Assembly (NCBI GenBank): GCA_028583685.1 | Contig: JAMXIF010000225.1 | Span: 2,606,254 to 2,670,253, forward strand | DNA length: 64,000 bases | Source of the DNA: Petaurus breviceps papuanus | Taxonomy: Eukaryota; Chordata; Mammalia; Diprotodontia; Petauridae | Reading direction: 5' to 3' | In this document: one piece after another, positions 32,940 through 43,870 of the stretch | How the letters are laid out: each line of letters opens with the position of its first letter | Numbering within the stretch: the first letter of the stretch is position 1 | Made by a program: the position numbers and the translations under genes | Notes under the pieces: model-generated | Seen by the model: only the letters and a program-made list of their open reading frames with translations | What the model was told of the DNA's origin: nothing | Databases searched by the model: none

Positions 32940-33460
32940 AAGACAATGATCTGGGACAATTCCAAAGGACTCATGATGGAAAGTGCTATCCACCTCCAGA
33001 GAGAGAATTGATGAACTCAGAATTCAGACTGAGGCATACTCTTTTAAACTTTATTTTTTCTTGTCTTATTTTTGTCTGCATTATCTTTTGCAAAGTGATT
33101 AATGTAGAAATATATTTTGCATGACTTCATATGTATAATCTGTATAAAACTGTTTGCCTTCTCAAGGGGAAGAGAGGGGAGGGGTGGGAATAAGGAAGGG
33201 AATTTGGAACTCAGAATTTTAAAAAAATTGTTAAAATTTGTACATGTAGGGGCGGCCAGGTGGCTCAGCGAGTAAGAGCACCAGCTCCAGTGTTGGGGTG
33301 ACCTGGAGATCGAATCCTGGACTCAGACACTCAGCACCCCACCCAGACATAACTGGCCGTGTAACCTTGAGCAAGTTACTTAACCCCGATTGCTTAAAAA
33401 AAATTGTACATGTAGTTGGGAAATATGTAGAGAAATAAAATATATTTTAAGAAAACAAAT
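32940..33460 (+). mobile_element. L1 3' end, plus strand, second in tandem, split by a SINE
   Basis: Starts 'gacaattccaaaggactcat' and runs through 'tgcatgacttcatatgtata' to an A-rich end after the SINE. It follows directly the tail of the L1 at 32035-32935 in the same orientation. Confidence 0.85.
33250..33403 (+). mobile_element. tRNA-headed SINE with target duplication
   Basis: Head GGGCGGCCAGGTGGCTCAG, 'gagatcgaatcctgg', tail 'taaccccgattgcttaaaaa'. Duplication TTGTACATGTAG at 33238-33249 and 33404-33415. Same subfamily as the pair at 8871-9160. Confidence 0.93.
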
Positions 33461-33464
33461 AGTC

Positions 33465-33930
33465 AAGCTATAAGCATTTATTAAATTCCTTTTATATGTC
33501 AGGCAAAGCCTTCTTCATATGCCAGATCTTTCTCTTATCCCTCTCACAGAGTTGTGGGACCAGACCAGGGTCTCTCTTCCATCAGGCTTCTCAAGGAGCT
33601 CCTCTGGGCATCTCTTCTCTCTATTCATCTCACTCAAATCAATAGAGCAACGTTCAGTGATTAAAGCACCTAGTATGTACTGATACTGTGCTAAGTGTTG
33701 GAGATACAAAAGCCTGGCATTCTCTGCCTTCACAAAGCTTACATTCTAAGGGGAGAGAACATATAGATAGATAGACAGATTTAAAAGACAAATATTGTCA
33801 TATACAAACCAAGTTTATAGATAGATCCAAAGTTCATACAAAGACACAAGGTAAGCTTGGAAAGGGAAGGCACTCGAAGGGGCAGGGAGGGGGATCCTAT
33901 AGAAGGTGGCACTGGAGCTAAATTGGAAAG
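33465..33930 (-). repeat. L2 3'-end pieces, minus strand
   Basis: 'taagcatttattaaattcct' (33472) and 'aagcttacattctaagggg' (33735), then antisense L2 coding-like text to 33930. Confidence 0.6.
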
Positions 33931-34327
33931 AAAACCAAGGGCTACAAGGCATCAAGATGTTCTCTCTGTCTCTGTCTCTCTTCCTTTACAACAATATACT
34001 TCTATGTATCTTTCCCAACCCAAGAGATAGTAATCAATAAACAGATATTTATTGAATGATTGATTAATAAATGTGTCTGAAGGGAACACGCCCTACTCTG
34101 TACTGCAGTGATATACCTTTTTGCACTTAGGGCTATTCTCCAAATGCTGTGATTTTCTTTTAAAATAGCTTAGATCCACTGGGAAGAAATAAAGAAAAAA
34201 AAAGATCAAAGGAAGGGAGGGAAGTAAGGAAAAAGAGAAGGAAGGAAAGAAGGAAGGGAAGAAAAGGGAGGGAGGAGGGAAGGGAAGAAGGAAGAAAAAG
34301 GAAAAGAATGAAAAGAACAATCCCACA
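33931..34327. other. L2-like stub, then (GGAA)-rich purine tract
   Basis: 'agatatttattgaatgattg' at 34041; 34190-34310 is G/A-rich simple sequence. Confidence 0.6.
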
Positions 34328-35011
34328 ATGGTCTCTTTGGTAAAGGATTCCTCTTGCTGCCTTAGGGTCAAGGAATCAGCTAGTTTGCTTCCTTTTTCTC
34401 CCAGTCTTGGTCTGGGGCCAGACTCTGGGCTGTTGGAAATAATGGTTCTCTCAATGCCTGTGCCCTGGCTGAGAGCCTCTGGGGCCCTTCTTGCTGACCC
34501 ATGGTCTCAGCCACTTCCACATCCTCCACAGAGCTCCCTGGACCTCTCTATCCCTAGCTCCTCGAAGCTATCTCTGTGTCATCTCCTAGGATCTGAAGCG
34601 GTTGGTCCCTCCACAGCCCCGCCCAGTGTGGGTGCAGCAGGGCACATCCCCTGCCTGCTTCCACCTCTCCAGATCAGGGACACTGCCTGGGGCAGTGAGG
34701 CTCCCCTCCATTGGCCCAGGAAGCTCTATTCTTCCCTGTGGACAAAAGCCACATTTATCTTCCAAACCAGTGACAACATGCTGGGCAGGAGAACACCCTT
34801 TCCCTTCAATAATGCTTCTTTTTTAGTGTTCTTTCCTTCCTTGTCTCAGGAAGATTCACCTGGGTCATTGGAAAAGGGGAACATCTCCAGAAGCCTTGGC
34901 CCTGGAGATGCCAGGGGGCTATACATGAACCAATTCTCCCTCAGGAACTTTGCTATTGTAAGTCAGGGCCAAGGCCAGGTTAGTGGTGAGGCCCCCTTAG
35001 AACTTCCCTAG
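34328..35011 (+). other. 227-codon open frame of unknown nature; contains an exon-like block at 34850-34957
   Basis: This is the longest frame in the window not explained by L1, another recognised repeat or a simple repeat. The N-terminal part is Ser/Pro/Leu-rich without a motif. Inside it, 34850-34957 (108 bp, 36 codons, phase 0) is bounded by a strong acceptor (long pyrimidine tract then CAG) and a consensus donor (ATT/gtaagt); the peptide includes LYMNQFSLRNFAI. I do not recognise the protein. A chance frame in GC-rich DNA remains possible. Confidence 0.3.
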
Positions 35012-35039
35012 ACTGTGTCAAGGCCACCAGACCCAGGCA

Positions 35040-35170
35040 GGGGCCTCAGAGACCCATGCAATTTAGAGCTGGAAGAATCTTTGGACACTATTTAGTCTAA
35101 TTCTGCCTATTTCAGGGACTAAAGCCCAGAGAGGGGAAGCCATTTGTCTGGGGCCATCAGGGAGCTAAGT
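35040..35170. repeat. Short ancient SINE-like repeat
   Basis: 'tttagagctggaagaatctt' then 'agcccagagaggggaagcca'; same type as 21836. Confidence 0.55.
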
Positions 35171-35208
35171 AGAAGAAATGAGATTTTATTCTCACTCTTT
35201 CATCTTAG

Positions 35209-35286
35209 ACTCCAGGCTCTTTCCACAGCATCCTGAGTGATGGGACTCCTGTGGTGACAGCCCAGGCCACAGTGGACCTCCGTTAT
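35209..35286 (+). other. Candidate exon (78 bp, phase 0), unknown gene
   Basis: Acceptor 'ctcactctttcatcttag' and donor TAT/gtgagt frame 26 open codons (SILSDGTPVVTAQATVDLRY at the end). It lies 251 bp after the exon-like block at 34850-34957 and is in the same phase. No stop in frame across the join. No match recalled. Either a real short exon pair or a fossil; RNA evidence decides. Confidence 0.3.
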
Positions 35287-35299
35287 GTGAGTAGCCTGG

Positions 35300-35830
35300 C
35301 TGGCTGCTGTCCTTTGTTCTTGAAGAGGACCAGAATGACCTCACTATGTTAGAGCAAAGTCATAGTGTGTCTAGCTATGGCAGAGCCGAGCAATGCGAGA
35401 TCGGAAGGCTCTCCCACAGGTCGGGCACAGATCGTCGGCTGCAACATTTGCGCTGGATTCTCCGAATCTGCTCAGCCTGCATTTCCTCTGAGCTGTCTCA
35501 GTTCTGCTCTGATCACAGAGCCCAGCAGCTTCTCTACCGTGGGCATGCGTGGTGGGCCGTCCTGTGCCTGCGTCTCCCAGGTCACATAATCAATTCCAAA
35601 GCTCTTCAGAGAGACCTTGAGAGTGTCCTTGTATTACTGCTTCTGACCTCCACGTGAACCCTTGTCCAGTGTGAGTTCTCCATAAAACAATCTTTGGCAA
35701 GTGTATGTTTGGCATTCGAACATCATCGTAATTGCACTCTGCAGTAGAGTTTGAATGTTTGGCGCTTTAATTCGAGTAAAGACCTCAGTGTCAGGTCCAT
35801 TAGAATTGTTTTAGGAAGATCACCTGACAG
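35300..35830 (-). mobile_element. Non-LTR retrotransposon 3' end with zinc-finger tail, minus strand
   Basis: Minus-strand reading gives decayed reverse transcriptase C-terminal text, then the same zinc finger as at 18662 (CPTCGRAFRSRI), with a stop within the final His spacing. The 3' UTR (35300-35350) matches that at 18728-18790. It is longer upstream than the other copy. Confidence 0.65.
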
Positions 35831-36540
35831 GACACGGGACCTCAAGGCCACAGGTTCCCCACCCCTGTTCTAGAGGACCCTCATAGGGCATCCATTCTGA
35901 TGGACACCCTTGGGACACTCCCGTGTACCCATACTCTTCCTAAAGTGTGGTATCTGTCGCTGAGCCAATGCTCCAGAGGTCCTCTGACCGAAACAAGGGC
36001 ACGGAGACGATCTTTTCCTTAATCCTGGGAGTTTTCCTCTTACACCAGCCAAAGACCCCATTTACTCACTTGGCATCCATAGCACCCAAGAGATTCACAT
36101 CGAGCTTGCGGCACGCCTAACACCCTTGGATTTTGTTCTGGTAAACTGCTGTCTAGCCACCCCACCCCATCTTAAACATACAGTACAAGTGGAATGTTTC
36201 TTCTGGCCAGGCTAAAATGCTGCCGCCAGTCCATGCATCCATCCATGCATCCTACAACTGACCTTGTTCAGGAAATGGCTCCCTTTCTGAGATTTCAGGA
36301 CTAAGAGGTGGAGGTACAAGGTTCAGCTCTTGGCTCTGTGGCTTCCTCCCTGCCCTGGGGCAAGCCTATCTCTGTAACTTTAGCCCCAATTCCTTTTTCA
36401 GTAACATGACTAGGGACTCTCTTTACTCCCTTCCACCCCAGTGATCTGATTGGTGGACTTGTATCCACAGTCGGAACTGTGATTTCCGGGGAGTTATACT
36501 TCCCCATTATCTCCCTTCTCGAGAAGGTGATAAAGTACAT
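35831..36540. other. Mostly unclassified; possible hAT end at 35845-35871
   Basis: 'ccacaggttccccacccctg' looks like the terminal inverted repeat of a hAT/Charlie-type DNA transposon, but no partner end was found. The rest has no recognised feature. Confidence 0.35.
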
Positions 36541-36690
36541 AGAGTAATGAACTGGCTGGCCTCAGGAACATTTGTGTTCCCATTCTGCCCCAGACATTTA
36601 CTGGCTGTGTAACTCTGAGCAAGTCACTTAACCTCCTTTTGCCTCAGTTCTCTTATCTGTGAAATGGGGACAATGAAAAAAATAAATGAT
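36541..36690 (+). repeat. MIR-type SINE, plus strand
   Basis: 'actggctgtgtaactctgag', 'tgcctcagttctcttatctg'. Confidence 0.75.
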
Positions 36691-36830
36691 AAATAGATAT
36701 TTATTAAGCAGCTGCTGTTCCAGACACCATGCTAAGTGCTAGGGAGACAAGAAGAGGCAGAAGGCAGTCCCTGCCCTGCAGGAGCCCACTCTCTATGGAG
36801 AGCAAGTTGGGGAGAGACAACCAGCATAAA
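36691..36830 (-). repeat. L2 3'-end fragment, minus strand
   Basis: 'agatatttattaagcagctg', 'caccatgctaagtgctaggg', 'cagtccctgccctgcaggag'. Confidence 0.7.
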
Positions 36831-37719
36831 GAGCTTTAAAACAGCAATGGCAAAGACAGTGACGATGACGAAGATGGCCCCAGTGTGGGGCTTGCTCCGT
36901 GGGCTGCATGCTTTATGGGAGTGTGAGCGTGGAGGCTTGGCGGCCTCGCAGAATGCTACCTTATATTTGGCACCGGGATAAAAAGGTTAATAGCCAAAGT
37001 AATGACGGGCAATTCCTCTGCTTTGAGTGGGGAGGGGAAGATTTGTCCACAGACAGTTAAAATGCCTTCTTCCCCCAAACACGCACAGGGGACATTAGAC
37101 AGCTTCTCTCCTTGGAGATGATCATAATGCCCTCCTTACTGTGTCTTAGTCATTAACGAGGCTCACCAGTCCTTGCAATTCAGACTGTTGAATCAGCATC
37201 AAAAGAACACCAGTCCAAGGGAAAATTCCCCAAAAATCTGAGCCCTCCACCAAGGGAAGACAAGCCATTGTGATACACAGTGACCTCCCTGCTTCAGAAA
37301 GGGGACCAGAAACCTTGACAGCAGGTGACTTGTCAGGGATGTGCTGGCCATGTGTGCCCTGCCCTGGGAGGGGGGTGTGGAGGCTTCTTCCTGCCCAGGG
37401 ATCCCTGTTTAGGAGCCTACAATTTGACAGTAGCAAGAGGACTGCTTGACTTCTTTGTCCATCCCGTGGTCAGAGCATTTGAGATGGATTTAGTGGAGTT
37501 ATGTTCCTCTAATCTGATCCAGATTAAAGAAAAGCACACGGTCAATGTGTCTCCCATTTCATTGCATGTTACCTGCAGCACGTCAGCCACACATGGTTTT
37601 TTGAATTTCCATGAAGGAAGTTGAGGAGGGGCTGGAATCTGGAGGGTTTTGCTTTCTTTTCTTTCTCTCTTCTTTTAAAAACAAGATCTGTCCCATTGAA
37701 AGCTTATTTTTAAAAAAGG
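36831..37719. other. Repeat-poor interval
   Basis: No gene recognised. 37430-37600 has an unbroken, non-repetitive look with 'ctaatctgatccagattaaa', and could be conserved noncoding DNA. Confidence 0.3.
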
Positions 37720-37744
37720 AGAAAGAAAGGAAGGAAGGAAGGAA

Positions 37745-37792
<48 letters not shown>

Positions 37793-37802
37793 NNNNNNNN
37801 NN

Positions 37803-37889
<87 letters not shown>

Positions 37890-38018
37890 GAAAAGAGGGA
37901 GGGGAGAAAGAAAGATAGGAAGGAAAGAGGAAGGGAGAAAAGTAAACAGAGAGGAAGGGTAGGAAGGAAGAAAAGAAGGAGGGAGGGTAGGAAGGAAAGA
38001 AGGAAGGAAGGAAGGATG
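37720..38018. repeat. (GAAA)n array with a 10-N assembly gap
   Basis: Near-perfect GAAA on both sides of the Ns at 37793-37802, then mixed GGAA units. True array length is unknown. Confidence 0.95.
37793..37802. other. Assembly gap (10 N)
   Basis: Ten unresolved bases inside the GAAA array; probably a placeholder length. Confidence 0.99.
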
Positions 38019-38724
38019 AGCTTCAGTAACTTCAGCCATTGGTGGTGCTGACCAACTTCCTCACTCCATTCCTTTCCTGGGTAGACTCTATTCCTCCTCC
38101 TCCATCCAGCTCTTCCCAGGTTTCCTGGACAGGTCCTGTCCACCAGGTTGGACCTGACTCATGAAATGATTTGGTCAATAAGTCATTAAAGGGAATTTGA
38201 ACAAAAGGAGTAACTTAAGTCAATACTGGCCCAGTTGGAGCAGAATGACTTATTTTAAAGTTTGCTTTCATCTTGCTAAACAGATCTCTAAAGTTAAAAA
38301 AATGTGATTAATAAATTATCCCCCATAAATCTTATGATAACTATTACAGTCTTTGGAGAATTATGACTGCACATCTGGAAGAAGTATTTTATACGCTACT
38401 GCCTGTAAAACAGCAGGCTGGCCTTTTATGAGGGCAGGCGTCACTGAGTCAAAATGCAGGAGAGGTGGAGTGGGTTGGGTTGTTTTTTTTTTTAGATCAA
38501 TTTTTCTCCAAGCAAAAAAAAAGTATGAGAGGAGTTTATTTCACAGTAAGTGATTCTAGTAAAGTTTACAAGGATCTGGGCACAAGAGAAGGTTATTCCC
38601 TCATGCCTGTGGTTACATAGACTGAGCTTCTCATCACCGGCCAGAGTTGTTTGATGAGTTCGTGTATACAGTCTCCAGAAACACTGGCTGTGCCTACAGA
38701 AAGCTGGTAGTAGTCATGGATTCT
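38019..38724. other. AT-rich, repeat-poor interval
   Basis: No gene recognised. 38160-38460 has no repeat hallmarks and contains 'gtcactgagtcaaaatg', an AP-1/MAF-like site. Function not shown. Confidence 0.3.
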
Positions 38725-39010
38725 AGGTCAGAGAATGGAAGAGCTGGAAGGAAAACACAATGCTGGATCTGAGAGGAAACTTGAAAAACAGAATGCAGAA
38801 CGTCAGCACTGGGAGGGAGCTTGGAACAGAGAACACAGTATTAGAGCTGAGAGAGATCTTAGGACAGAGAACACAGAATGGGGTGTCAGAACTGGGAGGA
38901 ATTTCCAAATGGAGAATCTAATCCTCTAGCTAGGAGGGAAATGATAACATATAACATACAACATTAGGTCTAGAAGGGATCCTAGAACATTAGAGGTCAA
39001 CACTGTACTC
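38725..39010. repeat. Diverged tandem repeat, units of about 40 bp
   Basis: Successive blocks share 'gagctgggagggaactt' and 'agaacacagaatg' variants (38739, 38803, 38840, 38888, 38970). The unit resembles the short ancient repeat of 21836, so the array may have grown from it. Confidence 0.65.
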
Positions 39011-39289
39011 CAATGTTATCTTTTGCCTTCCTTGGTGTTACCAGAACTTAGTGTGATGCCTGACATTGAGTAAGTAATCAATACATGCTTGTTGACTGAC
39101 TGGCTGATAGCTCTGGGTAGGTCTCTTAGAACACCACACAAATAAGGTTATTGTCAGAAGGGACTTTAAAACAGAAAATAAGAGAGTTGGAATCTCCTGT
39201 ACAGAAACATCAGTAACTGCCAATTCAATAGTAGAAAGGAAGTTTCTTGAGGGCAGGGACCATCTAATATTTTTGTGCACAGTTAGAAC
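39011..39289 (+). repeat. L2 3' ends, plus strand
   Basis: 'caatacatgcttgttgactg' (39080) and 'tttcttgagggcagggacca' (39242). Confidence 0.65.
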
Positions 39290-40990
39290 TTAGTTGGTCA
39301 ACAACAAACTTTTACTAAGTGCCCACTGTATGTCAGGCCCTGAGAACACAAAGGAAAGGAAAAACCTGGTCCTTGCCCTATGGAGATTCAAGTTGTCCTG
39401 GAAGAAACAACACATGAACGACACATGTGTACGTACAAGACGCAGAGAGAGCAAGTGGGAGATGAACTCAGAGATGGTGGAGGGAATTCTCAGTGAGAAG
39501 GATGGGGAAGGCTTCAGATGGAAGATGAAATTTTAGCTAAGTCTTCAAACAAGCCACGGAGGTCAGGAGTAGGGAGAGTGTTCCAAGCATGGTGCACAGC
39601 CAGTGCAAAGACTCTGAGGTGGGGTGGTCGATGTCACTGAATTAGAAGGGGAGGGGAGGAGAACCATAGTCTTCTTCAGAAGACTAGAAAGCTAGGAAGG
39701 GGGAAGATTGTGAAGGGCTTTTAATGCCAAACAGAACATTTTATATTTGATACCAGGGGTAATAAAGAGCCACTGGAATGTATTGAGTAGGAAAGAGACC
39801 TTATCCAACGTGTGCTTTAGGAATAGGGTGGACAAGTAGGAAAAATCTCAAAATGATTAGAATATTTCAACAATTCAGATCAGTGGTGGTGATGGCTTGA
39901 ACAAAGGTAGTATCTGTGTGAGTGGGGAGAAGGGAGCAAATATGAGAAATATTGTGGATGTAGAAACAAGACTTGGCAAGAGATTGAACATATGGGGTGA
40001 GTGGGAGAGAGAGTCAGCCTTGAGGTTGTGAAGCGAGGTGATAGGGAAGGTGGTGGGGCCAGCAAGGTACATTTGGGCATTTGGAAGAGGGGAAAGTTTG
40101 AGGAAATAAAATGAGCTCAATTTTGGATTGGTGATTGGAGATCACAGGTCAGAGGAGAGGTTAGAGTCAGATCAATAGATTTGGGAGTCATCTGCATGGA
40201 GATGATAGCTAGGTCTATGGGAGCTGATGAGATTACTGAGAGAAAGTGTAGAGAGATAAGAGAAGAGGGCCCAGGACATAGCTTTGGGAAGTCAGTGGGA
40301 ATAACCTGCATGAAGATCAAGCAAAGGAGACAGGGAGAGAGGTCAGAGAGGTAGGAGGAGAACTAGGAAAGATGTCCTGAAAACCTAGAGAGAAGAGGGG
40401 ATCAAAGAGGAGAGACCAACAGTGTCAAAAGCTGTCAAGAGGTCAAGGAGAAGGAAGGCCAAGAAAAGGCCACTGGATTGAACAATGAAGAGATTATCGA
40501 TCCTTTCTGAAAGAGAGATTTCAGTGGATGATGAAGTCACAAGCCAGAGGCAGAAGGTTTAGAAGGGAATGAGAGAAAGGCGAGTGGAGGTACCTGCTAT
40601 AGATGTGGTATCTCAAGGGGTTTACCCTAAAGGAGGAGAGGAGAGCTATAATGGCAGACTGTCTGGCAGGGACTGACCAACCAAAAGGAAAAGCTTTTTA
40701 AGGATGGGAGAGACATGAATGTGCTTGTAGACAATCTGGAAGGAGACAGTCGATAAGGAGAAATTGAAGATTATAGATAAGAAGGAGGATTCGGGTGGTG
40801 TGAAGTGAAAAAGTCTGCATCACTTGGACATGTAATGGGATTTGTTTCGGTGAGGAGACAGAAGACATGGGACAAGAGAGAGGAGAAGATCATGACAGAA
40901 GGCATCTGGGTAGTGGAGGAAGAAGAGAAACGGAGAAGAGGGAGTTCCCAGAGAAGGGACTCAGTCTTTTATTCCATCAAATGCATGGCA
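39290..40990 (-). mobile_element. L2 LINE, about 1.7 kb, minus strand
   Basis: Antisense L2 landmarks run in order: tail 'ttactaagtgcccactgtat' (39313), 'attgtgaagggcttttaatg' (39707), 'ggattggtgattggagatca' (40125), 'gtaggaggagaactaggaaa' (40350), and the 5' part to 40990. The minus-strand peptide fragments (for example ICSISCQVLFLHPQYFSYLL) match the L2 RT C-terminal region in spirit but are broken. The longest L2 piece in the window. Confidence 0.8.
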
Positions 40991-41289
40991 AGATTCTCAA
41001 CCTAGAAGGTCGGCATTCAAGGCTGGGGCTTGAGAAAGGAACCATGAGCAGCCAAAGAGCAGGGTCTGTCTTCTGATCTCCTTGTATCCTCAGCACATAG
41101 ACTGACTGAGAAACAGGACAAGGGAACAAGGCGCTTGAGAGAAGAGCGTGATGTAGAGTTAACCTGATTTTCCAAGGGGTAGAGCTAGGGAAGGGATAGG
41201 AATGCAGTTAGTGTAGGGGTGATGCCTTGGGAAGGAGCTGGGGTCTTGAGGGATCGGAGGTCCTGGTGAGGATGAAGTGAGGGTACTTA
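40991..41289. other. No gene or clear repeat
   Basis: Possibly further decayed L2; not supported. Confidence 0.35.
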
Positions 41290-41510
41290 TCAGATCTGAG
41301 TAAATTAAATTGATCCTCCTGATTTTACAGAGGAGGAAGCAGAGTCCCAGAGATTTTACCATCTTCTAGAAAGTGATCTTAGAGATCACATAAAGAAGGG
41401 GAAACTGAGGCCCAGAGAGCAGAGGGATTCTTTGATAACAGACAAGTTTGAAGAACTAGGATCAGGTCCCAGGTATCCTGACCCCCAATCCCATGATACA
41501 CTCAGTCTTT
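41290..41510. repeat. Overlapping MIR-like fragments
   Basis: 'gattttacagaggaggaagc' and 'ggggaaactgaggcccagag', two partial copies. Confidence 0.6.
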
Positions 41511-42815
41511 TTTTCCCAGAGCTGAAAGATGCACGACTCTGATAGGTCTGGAATTAAACTTTTGACCAAACTTAACCATTTGTTAAATAAATTAACAAAG
41601 TGCTCTCTGAGCCCTGTGCATCCTCTGGGAATAGAAATCCTTATTTATTTATTCATCCATTTTTGTGGTTTATTTCTAAGGAGATGTTTGTAATCAGAAC
41701 TGACTGGACTATCATTAGGGGCACAGAGCTCCCCCCAGCCCAGGTTTTATGGCCCTGTGCCCCTGTGAAGGCCAGTCCTGAGTAATATCATCATAGCTCC
41801 TGCTGGGCCTGGCTTTACTTACCTGGTCATCCTGACTGGCCTGGATTTCACTCAAGGACCAGAAATCACTTAATGACCTCAGAAAAGTGACATTTTAATG
41901 CAAATGAAAGGGCCCTTTTAAACAACCCTTCTGAAAGGCCTCTTTCCTTGGGGATGATTTAGAATCACCCCAAACCATAAAAATTCATGAGGGTTTTGGG
42001 GGAAGGCAAGGGAAGAGTTGTTTCTGGACTAAGAGCTGTTTAGTGTCTACCACAGAGCAGGCTCCAAGTGGAAGGTGCCCAGCGCCAGGCTCCAGGGACC
42101 TTGGCGAGATGGGCAACTGTTCTCAGCCTATAAGGCACCGCCATGACAGAACACAGGAGCGATGTCTGCCTAAAAGTCAGCACATTTCTTCTTTTAAATC
42201 ATGTTGTTTGTGAGGCAGGGGAAATACAAAAGATACCTCCCATCCCAGTGATGGATGGGGAACTCTTGGGAAGAATCTGTGTTGATTTGGGGTCCAGGCT
42301 GAGAGTGGGAGCTTGTGTCTCCCCAGGGTGCCCAGAACAGGGGAATCGATGCCAGCTGGGTCATGCCAGGAAAGAAACACTGACCCCCAGTAAATAAAAA
42401 GGAGCAAAGGATGTGACCCTGGGAACCTCTGTATCCTGCTCCAGAACATCGTTTCTTTGCCCTTGACAGAAGGGTGAACATAGACACCCCTTCCCCCCAC
42501 CGACTGAGCCTCAGTTTCCTCATCTCTAAAATAGGCTCCCCATCTTCCCGGACTGTCAGGATAACTTAGTGAAAGGACTTGATAGCAGTGAAGTCCATGC
42601 TTCCCACCTCTGGAGTTGCCCAAGTCACTGGGCTCCAGAGAAGCGATATTCTGGCTGCAGCCAAGACATGGGCACTGGGGCTTTGGGGGCTGCAATTTAG
42701 AGGGTTTGCACAAAGCTTGTCTGCAAAGTGGACCTTGTGTCTTCAGTCCTGCCCTGTCTACTGCTACTCTGATACCTACAAGCACTCTCTGTCTCTCCTA
42801 TTCTCAAAAAATCCT
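41511..42815. other. Repeat-poor interval with an octamer-bearing AT-rich block
   Basis: No gene recognised; the 202-codon minus frame at 42177-42785 shows no motif. 41780-42000 is free of repeat signatures and contains a perfect octamer ATGCAAAT at 41898-41905, the POU-factor site. Confidence 0.35.
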
Positions 42816-42829
42816 TAGGTGATCCTCCC

Positions 42830-43870
42830 ATCCCTACTGGCCGTCATTGCACCTCTCCTGACTTCTGTGGCTGAGCTCCTTGAGCGTGCCATCTACAGTA
42901 AGTGGAAAGAGATGGGCATAAACATATATATGGTGCTCACTCTATGGAAGGCATCATGAAAAGAGCTTTACAATTATCTCATTTGATTCTCACAACAACT
43001 CGGGGCAGGGTACTATTGTTATTCCCCTTGTATATATAAGGAAATTAAAGCAGGCAGAATTATATAGTGGTTAGGTTGGGTGACTTACCTAGGGTCACAC
43101 AGTAAAGGTCTGAGGCCAGATTTGAACTCTTCCTGACTCCAGACCCAGAGCTCTTGCCACTTTGCCTCTGCTTCCTTTCCTCCTGCTCTCTTTTTTAACT
43201 CCCCATAATATGGCTCTCACCTCATCATTCAAGTGAAACTGCTCTCAAAGGTTACCTGAGATCTCCTGATAGTCAAATCCAATGCCTTTTCTCCACCCTC
43301 ATTCTCCTTGACCTCTCTGTAGTCTTGGACACTGTGGACCACTCTTGACATTCTCTTCTCCCCAGGTTTTCAGAACACCCTCTCTCCTGGTTCTCCTCCT
43401 TTCTCCCTGACTGCTTCTCCACTGTCTGCTTTCCTGGATCCTCCTCCAGATCATATCCTCTAACCACAGGTGTCCCTCAAGGTCCTGTCCTGGTCCCTCT
43501 TTTCTTCTCTCTCTACATACTTCACTAAGTGATCTCATCAGCTCCCTTGGATTTAGTTACATGTTGACCATTCTCAAATCTCCCTCTCCTACCCCAAGCC
43601 TCTGTTGACCTACAATCTCACATCTCCAATTGCCTTTCAGGCATCTCAAAATGGATATCCAGTAGACATCTTACACTCAACATGTCCAAAACAAAACCCA
43701 TGATCTTTCTTCTTATCTCCTTTGCCCCCTCTTATCTTTCCTACTGCTGTAGAGGGCAATGACTTCCTCCCAGCCACTCAGGCTTCCAACCTAGGAGTCA
43801 TTCTGGATTCCTCACCTTTTCTCACCCCAGATCCAATATCTTTCTATTCTCTTTTAGGAAGACTCTAAGT
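42830..43870 (+). mobile_element. L2 LINE, plus strand, interrupted by a MIR
   Basis: Starts with 'ctgagctccttgagcgtgcc' (42871), resumes after the MIR at about 43185 with 'cctcatcattcaagtgaaac', then 'tggttctcctcctttctccc', 'gtgtccctcaaggtcctgtc' and 'aacatgtccaaaacaaaacc', all L2 RT-coding landmarks in order. Frameshifts and stops break the frame. Ends near 43870 where an L1 begins. Confidence 0.85.
42940..43180 (-). repeat. MIR inside L2, minus strand
   Basis: 'tcatttgattctcacaacaa', 'cctagggtcacacagtaaag', 'gatttgaactcttcctgact' in antisense MIR order. Confidence 0.85.

Noticed and set aside
35845-35871. hAT-type terminal inverted repeat
   Set aside because: Only one end is visible and no 8-bp duplication or partner end was found.
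37583-38143. 186-codon minus frame through the N gap
   Set aside because: GAAA array plus unresolved bases; not a gene.
42819-42897. Exon-like block with AG acceptor and gtaagt donor (open frame VILPSLLAVIAPLL...)
   Set aside because: It overlaps L2 landmark sequence ('ctgagctccttgagcgtgcc') that continues after the MIR, so it is LINE text.
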